Positions 41,288 to 53,302 of a DNA stretch of 64,000 nt are shown piece after piece. A model generated the notes under the pieces. The model made no database searches. It was not told the DNA's origin and saw only the letters and a list, made by a program, of their open reading frames with translations. The stretch's first letter is position 1. Each line of letters starts with the position of its first letter. Position numbers and translations under genes: made by a program. Origin of the DNA: Sorex araneus (taxonomy: Eukaryota; Chordata; Mammalia; Eulipotyphla; Soricidae); assembly GCF_027595985.1 (NCBI RefSeq), contig NC_073304.1:219488000-219551999 (forward strand). The letters are read 5' to 3'.

Positions 41288-41290
41288 CCC
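41198..41290 (+). repeat. (CA)n microsatellite, about 42 units
   Basis: A nearly pure CA tract interrupting an old SINE. It is the longest microsatellite in the window. Confidence 0.97.
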
Positions 41291-43809
41291 AGTAATAGTG
41301 CAGTTCCTGGTGAAGTCCCTGAGCTCAGCAACAAGTTTTCCCTGTGTGTGACCCCAAAACAAAACAAAGCACATTCAGGGAAGGGCAGTTTAGAAGAAAG
41401 ATCAAACCCTTGAATGTAGTTGCCCAATAAGGAGACGACTGGGGATCAAGAAGGAGAGAAAAAGATCAGGAACAGAGGAGGCCTCCCCAGGCACCTGGAA
41501 ATCTGTTGGGAAGGAGAGTTCACCCCAGAACCAGAGCCGGCTGGCACCACTCTCCCTTGGGAGTGCCCTCAGTGTGTGCACCCGCATTCACATGAGATCA
41601 TACCTCAAAATTGCAACTGCAGGCACCTGGCCACCAAAGCAGGGGCCAAGGCAGAACCCCTGAAGAGGAAGTTGGGTTTCATCATTTAGAAAACAAAAGT
41701 GTCCGGATCCAGGGGCTGAAGAGAGTTCAGTGGGTAGGGCACTTGCCTTGAATGCGGTCAACTGGGTTCAATCCCCTGCACACCATATGGTCCCCCTGAC
41801 CCCTGAGGACAGAGCCAGGAATAAGCACTGAGGACTGCCAGGTGTGACCCAGAAGCAAAAGACTTTTAGAGTGGGGACAGAAAATTTCTGGCAAAGGGTA
41901 GAGATCAGGGCACAACTGGTGGTGCAGTGGCCACCTGAGGGCTCTGAGGGCCAGACCAGGGCCTAGTCAGGGTGCACTGGTGATGTCTCGGGGGACTGGT
42001 TGAGGAAGGGGTCTGGAATATACCTCCAGGCACTGTATAAGGGAAGGAGGATGCAAGAGGAGGTTGCAGATGGCACTGTCAGCCACTGAGAAAGATGAGC
42101 CCCCAAGCAAAGCAGAGAAACAAAACCAAACAAAAACAAATCCTTGGGTTCCCACCACAGAACTGTGGTCACCAGCTGGGGAGGGGAGAGAGGGGACCAG
42201 TGGGCAGTGGTGGAAGAATACCGGTACTTAGGCTGTGGCTGCAGTGAGGCAACAGACACTTTAAAGGTATGAAATTGCATACCCTAAATATATATGAAGG
42301 TTTAAATGAATGTTACTTTCATGCATATTTTTAAAGGGTGGAGGAGAAAGACAGTGCAGCAGGCAGGGTGCTTACCTCGCACGCTGTCCTGCCAAGCTGG
42401 GTTCGACCCCTGGCAGAGGGGGCCTGGAGTATAGTCTAGAGCATGCAGAAGGCCAAGTCCAATCCCTGGCACCACAAGGTCCCTCAAACACCATGGGGGT
42501 GACCCTCCCTATCTCAGCACCAAGCTGAGCCAGGACTAACCCCTGAGCACAGCCAGGTGCGGCCCAAAAGCCAAAATGAAAGAGAAGAAACACAAGCTCT
42601 TTTCCAAGGGCTGTGGGAAGTTGTCAAGTTTTAAGCAGTGGGGTGAAGAATGTGGGTCAGTGCTAGGGCACTTGCCCTGAGTGTGTTTATGTGTTGGGGC
42701 AGGGGGGGCGGGGAGAGGGAAGGAGAAGGGGAGAAGAAGGAAGCAGGGAAGAAGGCAGGAAGAGAGAGACAGAGGGAAAAGGATGGAGAGAGAGAAAAAG
42801 AAAAGCAAAATCAGTTTTTATTCTGGTTTTGTCTGGGAACCGAGTGGAGGGGCTCAGGGGTACGCCCAACTCGACTGGGTGAAGAATGGGGGCCCCCAGG
42901 CCTTCTGCACACAGAGCACGCACTCCAGCCTGGGGGGCTCTGTCCAGTCTAGAAGTGAAGTCTGAAACAGACAACTGAGTCTGAGTGACGTTTCAGAAGA
43001 TTCCCTTGGGCTGCAGTAACCAAGGGAAAGATGACTAGCGGTGGCCCTGTCTAGGGTACAGGCCTCAGAACTGCTTTGAAGTGGACATCTTCCAGAAATC
43101 CTAGACAAAGGGGGGCGAGGGGGCGAGGTGAAAGATGACAGACAGCAAAGGGGACTCAGAGAAAGGTCATCAGGGGAAAACCTCCCAGGTTCCTGTCTAT
43201 TTAGGGATCAAATGACAGTTAAATATCCCTGGGAGGGACTCAGGAAGGGACCCTAAGGGCTGGAGCACATGATTTGCCTGCAGGAGCCCCAGATTCCAGA
43301 ACCACATAGTCCTCCAAGTACCGCCAGGAGGGCACCCTGAACACCACCAGGGGTGGCCCAAAGATAAACAAACAAAATCATCACTGAACAATGTCACGGA
43401 TGTACAGTCCTTTCTACATTGGTCAAAGAGCTGGGCTAGATGGCCTTCAGAGACCAGCCTATAAATGAGACGGCATTCGCTCCAGACAGTTCAGTGACTG
43501 TAATCCAAAAACAAACGCTGCCCAAGAGGCAGAAAATTGATATTTAACTAAGAGGGTCCAGGGCACTGGACTTCAAAGGCGAAAGAACAACAGCCCAGAG
43601 CTTCAGCCAAAGTACACCTGGGCCACTGTGAGAGAATTCTTCGTGCCTCTCTGACAGCCAGGCCTCGACAGAAGAGACCTTTTCCAGACCTGACACGTTC
43701 TCCCCGTGTAGGCTGCACCGTCTTTAGGCAGAACAGGAGACAAGTACTAGGAAGGTACAGCTGGCTGTGCTGAGAATGAGGGTCCTGGGGGTGATCGAGC
43801 AAGGGTCCT

Positions 43810-43920
43810 GGGGGTCACCATTGACATTGAGCCTCTTTGTACCCCCGTTTCTTCAACTGAGGAAGGGGCACCAAACACACAGTGCAGGATTCATGTGACC
43901 TGTGGCACTTGCCCCGCTGA
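43810..43920 (+). mobile_element. Probable MIR fragment
   Basis: GAGCCTCTTTGTACCCCCGT TTCTTCAACTGAGGAAGGGG resembles the MIR core-to-tail segment (CCTCAGTTTCCTCATCTGTA...). Confidence 0.5.
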
Positions 43921-44289
43921 CTGAACTGGCCTTCCCTCTGCCTGGTTCTCAGCAGCTCAAGTCCCCCCAGGCTTCCCTGAGTGCTGGCCCACCACGTGCA
44001 TTCCTTCCCTGACTGTCACTGCTACTTGGTGTGTGACTCACTGACGTGTGCTTGTCACTATTATGCTGGCCAGTCAGCTCGCTGAGCAGACTCGAAAGAG
44101 GTACTGGAAATAATTTAATGAATATATTTCAGCACCACCAGGGCTAAGAATTGGCCCTGAGCACCACCAGGTGTAGTGGGGCCCCCCACCCCCACAGCAG
44201 CCTGCCTTGAGCAAGAGTGATTCCAGGGAATGTGAATCCCTCCACATTTTACAGTTTACCAGAAAGATGCTTTGCTGCTCACCGGGGAC

Positions 44290-45300
44290 CCTGGGGGAAT
44301 GGAGTGATAGTACAGTGGGTAGAGCACATGGTTGACCGAGGTTTGATCCCTAGCATCCCAGCAGTCCCCTGAGCCTGCCAGGAGTGATCCCTGAGCATAA
44401 AGCCAAGAGTAAGCCTGGCCGGCTGGAGATTGCTCTGGACCCCAGACCGGGCCAACAACACCGGGGGTCCAGACGGAGAAGGTACAGCTGGCACGCCTTC
44501 TCCTGATGGAGCCCTGGCGACATTGAGTAGCTACTAACACGGCTCCGGTGTGCAGGAATGGGACACCTCCAAACCACGTGGCCGCTTACACGGCCTCGAG
44601 ACCTTTCCTGATATACAAAATATATGCTCAGGAATGGCTCTGCCACCCCTGGGCATCCATTATCCCAGAGGCACAGAAACCAATCTCAGAACGCAGTGGC
44701 TACTGGCAATTATAATCCTTTTGGTACGGTAGCTCCTTGCAGAATATCTCCAGACTGAGAACTAAGTCGCAGCCCCATGCCTGCCCTGGAGGGGAAAGGT
44801 TTTTCTCCCTCGCCTTTTCCTTGCTGGGGGGGAAGGGCGTGGCGACTGCCATATTTTGAGGACTACTAATGAGAGATACAAGCTCACAATGGTCCAATTT
44901 CTGGAAGAAATTTCCCTGGACTTAGTTGCTAAAATACAGAAATCCAAAACCTCATATCTCTCTACAGCAGGTCTGTCTCTAGTGGGGAACTCCTAATAAT
45001 AATAGTGAGTTTTTTGTTGAAATATTGAATGTAATCAAAGTAAAGGGAAAAAGTAAAGTGAAATTTATCAGTTACACAGGTGGGTGGGGGGAGGGATGGG
45101 AGGTATACTGGGGTTTTTTTGGTGGTGGAATATGTGTTTCAGCATTGCATAACTGAGACTTAAGCCTGAAAGCATTGTAATTTTCCACATGGTGATTCAA
45201 TAATAAAATAAAATAAATTTAAAAAAAAATTTTAAAATAAAGCCAAGAGTAAGCCTTAAGCACGGCCAGTGTACCCCCCCACCCCCCAAAAAAAGAAGAA
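44290..45300 (+). mobile_element. Forward SOR-type SINE split by an L1-tailed insertion
   Basis: The SINE head runs 44290-44416, ending ATAAAGCCAAGAGTAAGCCT. Its end resumes at 45257 (TAAGCACGGCCAGTG). Confidence 0.88.
44417..45236 (+). mobile_element. 820-bp retroposon with L1 3' end and unrecognised 5' half
   Basis: Flanked by perfect 20-bp ATAAAGCCAAGAGTAAGCCT (44397-44416 and 45237-45256). From about 44868 it matches the 3' UTR of the L1 copy at 32312-32979 (GTTGAAATATTGAATGTAAT, TTCCACATGGTGATTCAATA). 44417-44867 is not recognised; it holds a GACCCCAGACC...GGGGTCC pairing and GTGGCCGCTTACACGGCC. Confidence 0.85.
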
Positions 45301-45794
45301 AAACTTTGGATGACCAGTCACTCAGGGTGGAGCTGCGCTGGTTTCAAGAGAGGCAGCTGCCAGCCTGGTACTAGAACCATTCTGAGCACCGTGACCATTA
45401 ATATCTGCTCCAGAGAAGCTTTCTGTAATGAGAGCTCTGTTTATCTGTGTACAAATGTGAGGAAAGGAAGCTATAAAGGAAACGATCATTTGGCATCCTA
45501 AGTAGAATATCCAGTTAGAAACTCTAAATGACAATGATGTAGGAGTGTGGCCAGCAGAGCATGCCTTCCACAGAGGAAATGGAGTAAAACCAAGAAAAGC
45601 CTCAAACACCTGTGCCAGGTGCAGTGGACAGCCAGTTCAAGTTAGAAGGGGTGTCAGAGAAGAGAAATGGGATATGTAATGCCACCAATAGCAGCATATT
45701 AGGCAAGAATATTTGTGAGGAATGAACAAATTCAGAGAGAGGAAGTTGGGAAGCAGGGAGACACAAACTGACTGTAAGAAAATTTGAACTCTCT

Positions 45795-47361
45795 TTTTTT
45801 CAGGAGTTATTTTTGCTTGCTGCTCGGGAGTAGGGTTAGCATGAGGTACCAGAGATGGAACCCAGCACTTCTGCATGCAACGCATGCACTTGAGTCTTCT
45901 GAGCCATCGCGGTAGCCCAAACAAAATAGTTTTGAATGTCATCTTGAAGTAGAAGAGAGACACCAGAGGCAGCCAAAGTTATAGGGGAAATGTTAGCATG
46001 ATCGGGTAGAGGGATCAAGTGCTGTGATTTGACTCCTTTTGGGGGGAGGAAGGAGTCATACTGTGGCTCTCAGGGGCTATTCCTGGCTCTGTGCTTAGGA
46101 ATGAGCCTTGGTAGTGCTCAGGGGAACATATGTGGTGCCAGGAATGGAATCAGGGTTGACTGTGTGCAAGGCAAGTGCCAAAATGATTTTATTTGGTTTT
46201 GGGATCACACTCAGGAGTTATTCCTGGCTCTGAACTTAGGAATTACTTTAGTAGTGCTGGGGATATGAGATGTTAGGGATCGAACCCTGGTCAGCCATAT
46301 GCAAAGCATGCATCGTACCAGCTACACTATCTCTCCAGCTCCACCAAGTTGCCAAATTTAACAATCAGATGGCAGGCCAGAAAGATGTCTTAAACAGCAC
46401 CTGCTCTGCATGTGGGAGAACTGGGTTCGATAACCAGCTCCTTGAGGTCCCCTGGGCAGCAATGGGAGTGACCCCAAGCACAGAGCCCGAATTCGCCTCA
46501 GAGTAACACTTGGTGTGACTCAAGAATCAAAAAAAGAAAAGAAAAACAAAACAGATGGAATTTAGCCTTCGCAAAAACAATTGTGGGTTGGGCAAACATA
46601 TGTAATGTCAAACTTTCCAGGCTGGAGGGCAACTGAAGGAAGGAGAAGGGCAAGTTAGTGGGAAAAAAACAGGAACTGCTATCTTTGGCCAAAGCCCAAA
46701 TGAAAGAGTCACACTAACAATGATCAAGAATGTACATATGTGATTAATATTCTCCAAAGATAAGGGGCTGAGAAAAGGAATTTTTTTTTTCTTTTTTGGG
46801 TCACACCCGGCTATGCACAGGGTTACTCCTGGCTCTGCACTCAGGAATTACTCCTGGCGGTGCTCAGGGGACCATATGGGATGCTGGGAATTGAACTGGG
46901 TTGGCCGCGTGTAAAGCAAACATCCTACCTGCTGTGCTATCACTCCAGCCCGAGAAAGGGAAATTTTTAAATCATAAATTGACTTTTATTGATCTATATT
47001 TTGATAATTCTATTTGCCTTGGTGTTATAACAAGAAATATGAAGTACATTTGTTTGTGCCTGCCAAGGGGGCAGGCTTGGGGCTGGGGATGGAGTTAGAA
47101 ATGGGGACACTGATGGAGGGAAGGTCACGCTGGAGGAGGGATTGGTGCTGGAACATAGGATGGACAAAGGGAATTTTAAATTTGAGTCTCAAGGTCACAG
47201 ACTTGAGGGACCAGAGAGACAGCACAATGACTAGGGTGGCTTGCCTTCCATGCAGCCAACCTGGATTTAATCCCTGGGTCCCATATGGTTCCCCAAGCAC
47301 CGCCAAGAGTGATTCCTGAGTGCAGAATCAGGAGTAACCCCTGAGTATCGCCAGTTGTGGC

Positions 47362-47405
<44 letters not shown>

Positions 47406-48765
47406 TCACAGAGTTGAGACTTCAACAAACTCCATATTTGTTGAAGAAAAAAAGATACTTCCCTCTCATCTATTCAGTCACTTTCTCCCGAAGACACTAT
47501 TTCCTCTAAAAGGTATTAATGACATCCTGGTGCAGAGAGCCTATGAATCCACATGCATGAATCCTGTGTTAGAATTCCTTCCTTCGAAGCCATCAGGGAT
47601 GGGCGCAGAGCCTTCAAATCAAAGGGCGGTTGGGGCAGTTGTGAAACATGGTCCCGGATTCTTTGATATGCCTCCCCGGCAGCAGGGAATCTTTATCACC
47701 TCCCCTGGACTCTGACTAAGCCCTCAACTATTCCAACCCACAGAGTGTGAGGCACGTGTCCGTGTGCAACTTCCAAGCTGCTTCCACCTGCTTCTCCCGG
47801 AAGGCATCTTCCCTAAACCCAGCCCAGGGACACAGGCGGGGAGGCCCCAGAGGCTCTGCTGTCCAGGGTGCGCCTGGCCCTGCACCCTGAAGGGAAGCAG
47901 CTTCAGGACAACATCCACTCCCAGACACCAGAGTGGAGCCCCCTCCCCCACCCAGCCTCCAAGGGGCACCTGTCTCAACTCTGCCACAGAGCCAGAAAAC
48001 ACACCAGGGGGCTGCTTGCTTTACTCCACTACAGCAGCGGGGGCTCGATTGCATTTGGTGCCGAGAGCCACATTTTATTAACATGGCAATTAAAGTCTTT
48101 GGAGAGAGTTCAAGTTCCATGAGTACAGAATGTGTCATTTAAAAAGAGGGGCCAGAGAGAGCAAGAGTATAGTAGGCAGGCTGTCTGCCTTGCACGTGGC
48201 CGACCCAGATTCGATCCCTAGTACTTACCCCTGAGCACAGAGCCAAGAGTAGTAAGCCCTGAGTACTGCTGGGTATGGCCCAAAAAGCAAAAAATTAAAT
48301 GAATAAAACATATAAATAAAAGGAAAAATCTTTGGGTTGGGGAAGTAGCTCGTGAAACTTGGGTTTGACCTCCAGCACAGTAGAGAGAAAAAGAGAGAGA
48401 CTTTAGGGTCATAGATGTAGCTCAGCACCACCAGGAGTGATTCCTCAGTTTAGAGCCAGGGGTAACCCCTGAGCACTGCAGAGTGTGTGTGCTCTCCCAC
48501 CCAGCACCCCCTCCCTCGAGAAAAAGAACATAGTTCAGCAGTAGAGCACTGGCCTTGCTTGTAAGCTCCTGGGTTGGATTCCTGACACTGTGATAATGAC
48601 GATGATGATAATGACCAGGGAGATAGCTCAATGGGTTGAGAGCATACGTCACATGCAGGAGGCTGGGATTTGATTCCTGGCACCACATGGTCCCTTGCCA
48701 GAAAACCCCCTAAGCACGGAGTTAGGAGTAGTCCCCAAGCACTTCCAGGTGTAGCCTATAATAAA
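45795..48765. repeat. Cluster of SOR-type SINEs, mostly old
   Basis: Reverse: 45795-45920, 46040-46182, 46188-46342, 46790-46951 (near consensus). Forward: 46376-46548, 47207-47404 (tail is a TAA repeat, 47363-47404), 48148-48300, 48408-48500, 48613-48765. 45300-45790 and 47410-48140 are unrecognised. Confidence 0.78.
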
Positions 48766-48784
48766 ATTAAATAAACTGCATAAC

Positions 48785-48935
48785 AATAATCACTGTATCA
48801 CTGTCATCCCATTGCTCATTGATTTGCTCGAGCGGGCACCAGTAACGTCTCCATTGTGAGATTCGCTGTTACTGTTTTTGGCATATCGAATACGCCACAG
48901 GTAGCTTGCTGTGCAGGCGGGATACTCAATACCAA
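48785..48935 (-). mobile_element. Family 2 SINE body fragment
   Basis: Reverse: ATCACTGTCATCCCATTGCT, CGAGCGGGCACCAGTAACGT, GTTTTTGGCATATCGAATAC, GTAGCTTGC. Confidence 0.88.
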
Positions 48936-49024
48936 TAATAATAAAGTAAAAAAAATAAAAGAATGTTATAAAAACTATTTAATAGTAAACCTTTTCCTTG
49001 TGTAACACCAGTTTATTATTACTG

Positions 49025-51056
49025 TTCTTTGGGCCACACCCAGCAATCTCAGGACATTACTCCCAGCTGTGTGCTCAGGGATCACTCCTAACAGTTCTCG
49101 GAGGAACATATGTGGTGTCTGGGATCAAACCAGGGTTGACCACTCACAATAAAGAGCCTCCGCCCCTGTGCTATTTCTCTGGTCTCTAGAATACCACTTC
49201 CTGGATGATTCATCCATTCCCACTCCTTTAAAGCCTCTCTACAATCCCCCAGAGTGCATTTCTAGCACTATCCTCTCATGAATACCACAGTCTTCTCCAA
49301 CAGCTGACTCCATAGGTTCACTTAAATATACAAGCATCTCCAACTTAATGTACCCCAAACTCACGCCCTCGCTAAAAACCTCTCCCGGCCCATTTCCTCT
49401 TCCACCTTCCCTACGGAGCAAATGATTACTCCATGTATGCTGTGCTCGTAAAAGCCTTGACAGTGAGCCTTGACTCCTCTCTCTCCCTGCCTCTGCCCTG
49501 GCTTCTCTGGCACCCGCTCTGTTGACAAACCTGATGGCTCGGCTTCTGAGAGGCTTGTGAGACAGATCTCCCCACTGCTTCACTCTTAGTCAAAGCCAGA
49601 CCAACTCTCCCGAGGCTCCCGGACTAAACTCCTCAGTGGTCTAGATGCTTTCATCCTCATCTCTCTACAGTCTCTTGTTCATACAACTGATCCTTTCCAA
49701 ACAAAAAATCAAGAGTTCTTTTTTTCTTTTCTCTGCCCAAAGGCCATTTAGAGAAAAGTCCAGGAGCCTGAGATGCGACTTACCCTGAGTTCGATCCCCA
49801 GCAGTGCATGGTCTCTCAAACACCACCAAGCCCGGAGTGGAACCCAAGCTCCCCTGGCTAGGACCCAAACACGAAACCGAAGGAAAAAAGAAAGAGGTTC
49901 AAACTCCTCCCGGAGCCCACCAGTGAATTCAGTTCCATCTCTGGATGTCTCTGATTGCTGCTGCCGCTGCTCTTCCCTCTGCCCACACATGTCCCCTCAC
50001 CACTCCTTGAACACAGCACCCCCAGCTCTGCCTCAGACATTCTGTACTTCCCCTGGCCTGGCAAGTTCCCCCCACCTCCCAGACAGCATCCAAGCCTGAC
50101 TCCCTCACTTCATTCAGGGCTCTGCACTAAAGTAACTGGACACCCCTCAATGTAAAACAGCATCGAGCTGCTGAACTTTCCCCCACAGCTCTCTGCACTC
50201 TCCACTATATCAGATTTCTTTCATCAACTTCCACTACCACCTCTTGTGCAGGAAGTTCCAGACTTTCTTCTGCTTACATACTGGTCCAGCACCGAGGAAC
50301 GTACAAATATGTATGGAATAAGTAAATAAAACTTAAATAAGGTGTTTTAATAGAGGGGCTGGAGAGACCAGTCAGGGACTAAGGTGCTTGCCCTGCATGC
50401 AGCCAAGCTGCACTGGTTCTCCAGCACCACAGACGGTCTCCCAAACAGTAAGCTGGTTCCATGCAATCCAAAAGCTGGAAAAGTGGCTCAGTGGCAGGCC
50501 ACTTCCAAGCATAAGCACCTGGGTTCAACTCCGGAAGCACAAACCAATTAATGTGCAAATTAATTAATTGTATTGCTCTCACCCAAAAGTGTACTTCATC
50601 TTTGGGCCAGGGAGATGGCCCAAGCCACAAGAATCCCTGAGCACCACCAAAAGAGAAGCCTTCAAACACTGCTGGGCACTGACCCCACACAAATAAACAC
50701 ATACATAAATGTGATAACTAAGGCTAGAGCTCAGTGGCAGAGCACTTGCCTTGCTCTGTGTCTCAGGGTTCAATTACCCAGTGCTGCAACTGAAGTAAGC
50801 AAACTGTCTATGTTCTTTTTTGATCAGAGATTCTTCTCTTCATTCACTTCTCTCTCTATTGTTTGATCTGGGGTCATACCTTTCTGTTTTGGGGCCATAC
50901 CCAATAGTGCTCCAGGCTTATCACTGGCTCTGCACTTGAGCGATAACTCCTGGTGGGCTCTGGGAACCATATGGGGTGGCAGGGATCAGAACCTAGGTCA
51001 GTCATGTGCTGGGCAAAAACCTTACCCGATGCACTAAGTTTGGCTCTGGCCCCTCT
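49025..51056. repeat. Diverged SINEs, including tRNA-Ala-like heads
   Basis: Reverse SOR-type 49025-49185 and 50886-51056. Forward SOR-type 49750-49880, 50356-50460 and about 50600-50700. tRNA-Ala-like heads (GGCTCAGTGGC...GGTTCAACTCC style) at 50480-50550 and 50725-50790. 49190-49740 and 49890-50350 are unrecognised. Confidence 0.65.
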
Positions 51057-51114
51057 CTAAATTTCTTCCAATAAAAACTACTTTACTACACACACACACA
51101 CACACACCACCACC

Positions 51115-52495
51115 ACCCCAAAAAAATGTGACTTTGAAGCCTATTGAACTGACAGCAAAGCAAAGAGACGTCTTGGGTACAAAAGCCACTGACTGCACAA
51201 AGAACGAGAAGAGATGACAGTGAACAATCAGCAATAAAATTCAGTCATCCAGACAGTGTGAGACATGGCTCAGCTGAGGAAGCCAAACATCCCCGGGAGG
51301 GGATTTCCAGATTGAAGAGATCGAGCAGAAAACAGGAGAACTGGCTAAAACACGAGCACTGTGATTCCTCCACAATCTCCCGACCTCAGCAGGAGCTCAA
51401 ATGCTTAGGGTCTGGAGAAAGCCAGGTCCTGACCTGGGGACCAGGCGCAGCAGAGAGAGGGAGTCACCGAATGCTGACAGGGAGACTGGTGAGAAGTCGC
51501 ATATGTCAGCTTCCAGAGCCCAGCAGCAGTCACCCCACAGAAAACCCCAATGATACAGCCAACCCAGCAAGCACAGGAAGACCACTGAGCGGTGACTGAG
51601 AACTGTCACGCAACTGAGGCAACTGAGAAAAACCTTCCAACATGACAAACAAGCAGACACAAGGTTCCCGGGAATTTCACAAAACTGTATGTAACTTCCT
51701 AAGAGAGACCATTTACACCTTATTTCCTTAACAGAAAGAGGATAAAAATGATCATGAAAATGATCATGAAATGATCATGAAAACAAGCTCTTAAAATTGA
51801 ACATGACAGCAGAATTTAAGATTAAACAGAAAGGCTGAAAAGAACCCTCCTAGAATGAGCAACCAAAAAGATAGAAAATAGAAGCAGAGAGAAACAAACA
51901 AACAAACAAAAAACCCAACTCAACCTGGCCAGAAGACCCACTATCTGAACAAAAGTCTTCACTGACAGAGAGGAAGGGAAACAGGTAAGGTGCAAATTAC
52001 CAATCACCAAAGAAATCAGAATATTCCTTACCAGCCTTGAAAGGGACCTCCTTGCACCTAAATTAAATCGGTGACAAAAGACCCAGACTAAGGCACATCA
52101 GGTGACATTTCAAAAGACTGTGAATAATGCAACTGTATAAGATTCCAGAGAAAAGTCCAAGTCTTTTCCAGTATATCATCATCAGTACATCAGACTTTGA
52201 ACACAAACACTGACGGATTCAAAATTAACTGAGCCAACAATGCTTTCAAATTATGTGCACTAAAATATTTCAGTGAGTAAAGCAGGAAAGCCAGAAAGAA
52301 GCCTGGATGGGGTCTAGGAAAGATGGAATTCTCCCAGGAGGGAGGCAAGAAAAACCATGAACCATGACTGTAGAGGACTGCGGGTGTCGGGGAAGACCAG
52401 GCTGCCAAGAGAACCATGGACCAGTCATTAACGTATTGAAACCCTTGAAATAAAGTGTCAGGTATTTGAGAGAACTACTGATTTTGGGGGGAGTT
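51115..52495. other. SINE-poor block in intron 1
   Basis: 1.4 kb without a recognised retroposon. It contains three near-tandem copies of AAAATGATCATG (51745-51779) and TTCCCGGGAA (51665-51674). A very old L1 body or unique DNA are both possible. Confidence 0.6.
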
Positions 52496-52515
52496 AATAA
52501 AGATATAGGAAAGCT

Positions 52516-52710
52516 TGGGGCTGGAGCAATAGCACAGCGGGTAGGGCGTTTACCTTGCATGCGGCTGATCTGGGTTCGATTCCCAGCACCCCAAATGGTC
52601 CCCTGAGCACTGCCAGGGGTGATTCCTGAGTGCAGAGCCAGGAGTAACCTCTGTGCATTGCCGGGTGTGACCCAAAAAGCAAAAAATAAATAAATAATAA
52701 AATAAAAAAA
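52516..52710 (+). mobile_element. SOR-type tRNA SINE (family 1), young copy
   Basis: Perfect 20-bp duplication AATAAAGATATAGGAAAGCT at 52496-52515 and 52711-52730; (AAAT)n tail. Confidence 0.97.
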
Positions 52711-52746
52711 AATAAAGATATAGGAAAGCTAAACAAAGAATTTTAC

Positions 52747-52754
52747 GTGCGTGT

Positions 52755-52816
<62 letters not shown>
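52747..52816 (+). repeat. (GT)n microsatellite
   Basis: About 35 units, abutting the poly(T) side of a reverse SINE (52815-52968). Confidence 0.96.
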
Positions 52817-52819
<3 letters not shown>

Positions 52820-53245
52820 GGGCCACACTCAGTGATCAGGGCTTACTCCTGGCTCTGTGCCTAGGGATCATTCCTGGAGGGCTCAGGAGACCATGTGGCA
52901 CTGGGGATCAAACTCTAGTTAGCCGTGCGCAAGGAAAACATCCTACCCACTGTACTATTGCTATGGCCCCTAAACAAAGTGTTTTACATAAAGATTAAGG
53001 GGGGGGGGTTGGAGCAACAGTACAGAGATGAGGTGCTTGTCTTCCATGCGGTTGACCTCAATTCAATCCCTGGTACCTCATGGTCCCCTGAGCCTCACCA
53101 GAAGTGATCCCTGAGCAGAGGCAGGCTCAGCCTTGAGCACATCCAAGAGTGGTCCAAAGGACCACCTCCACAGGAAAAAAAAAAGATTTAGGGGCTGGAG
53201 AGATCTTGCAATAGGCTGGACACATGTTTTGCTTACAGGAAACCT

Positions 53246-53247
<2 letters not shown>

Positions 53248-53300
<53 letters not shown>
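53248..53300 (+). repeat. (TA)n microsatellite
   Basis: About 26 units between a forward SINE head (53191-53247) and a reverse SINE (53302-53478). An AT tract between inverted SINE arms can form a cruciform. Confidence 0.96.

Positions 53301-53302
<2 letters not shown>

Larger units (their letters stand above)
40196..43378 (+). repeat. Cluster of diverged forward SOR-type SINEs
   Basis: 40196-40393, 40735-40905, 41092-41365 (split by a CA microsatellite), 41711-41860, 42340-42585 (appears doubled or internally rearranged) and 43256-43378. 41870-42330 and 42590-43250 show no clear element apart from a G/A-rich tract (42699-42810). Confidence 0.75.

Noticed and set aside
41198..41290. CRISPR-like regular repeats
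   Set aside because: Simple CA microsatellite; interspersed SINEs are irregularly spaced and in both orientations.
40991..41427. ORFs with long VCVCVC or THTHTH runs (also near 29-719, 13065-13345 and 52550-52998)
   Set aside because: Conceptual translations of GT/CA microsatellites.
51258..51599. 113-codon ORF in the SINE-poor block
   Set aside because: No recognisable domain, composition like random DNA, no splice or poly(A) context.
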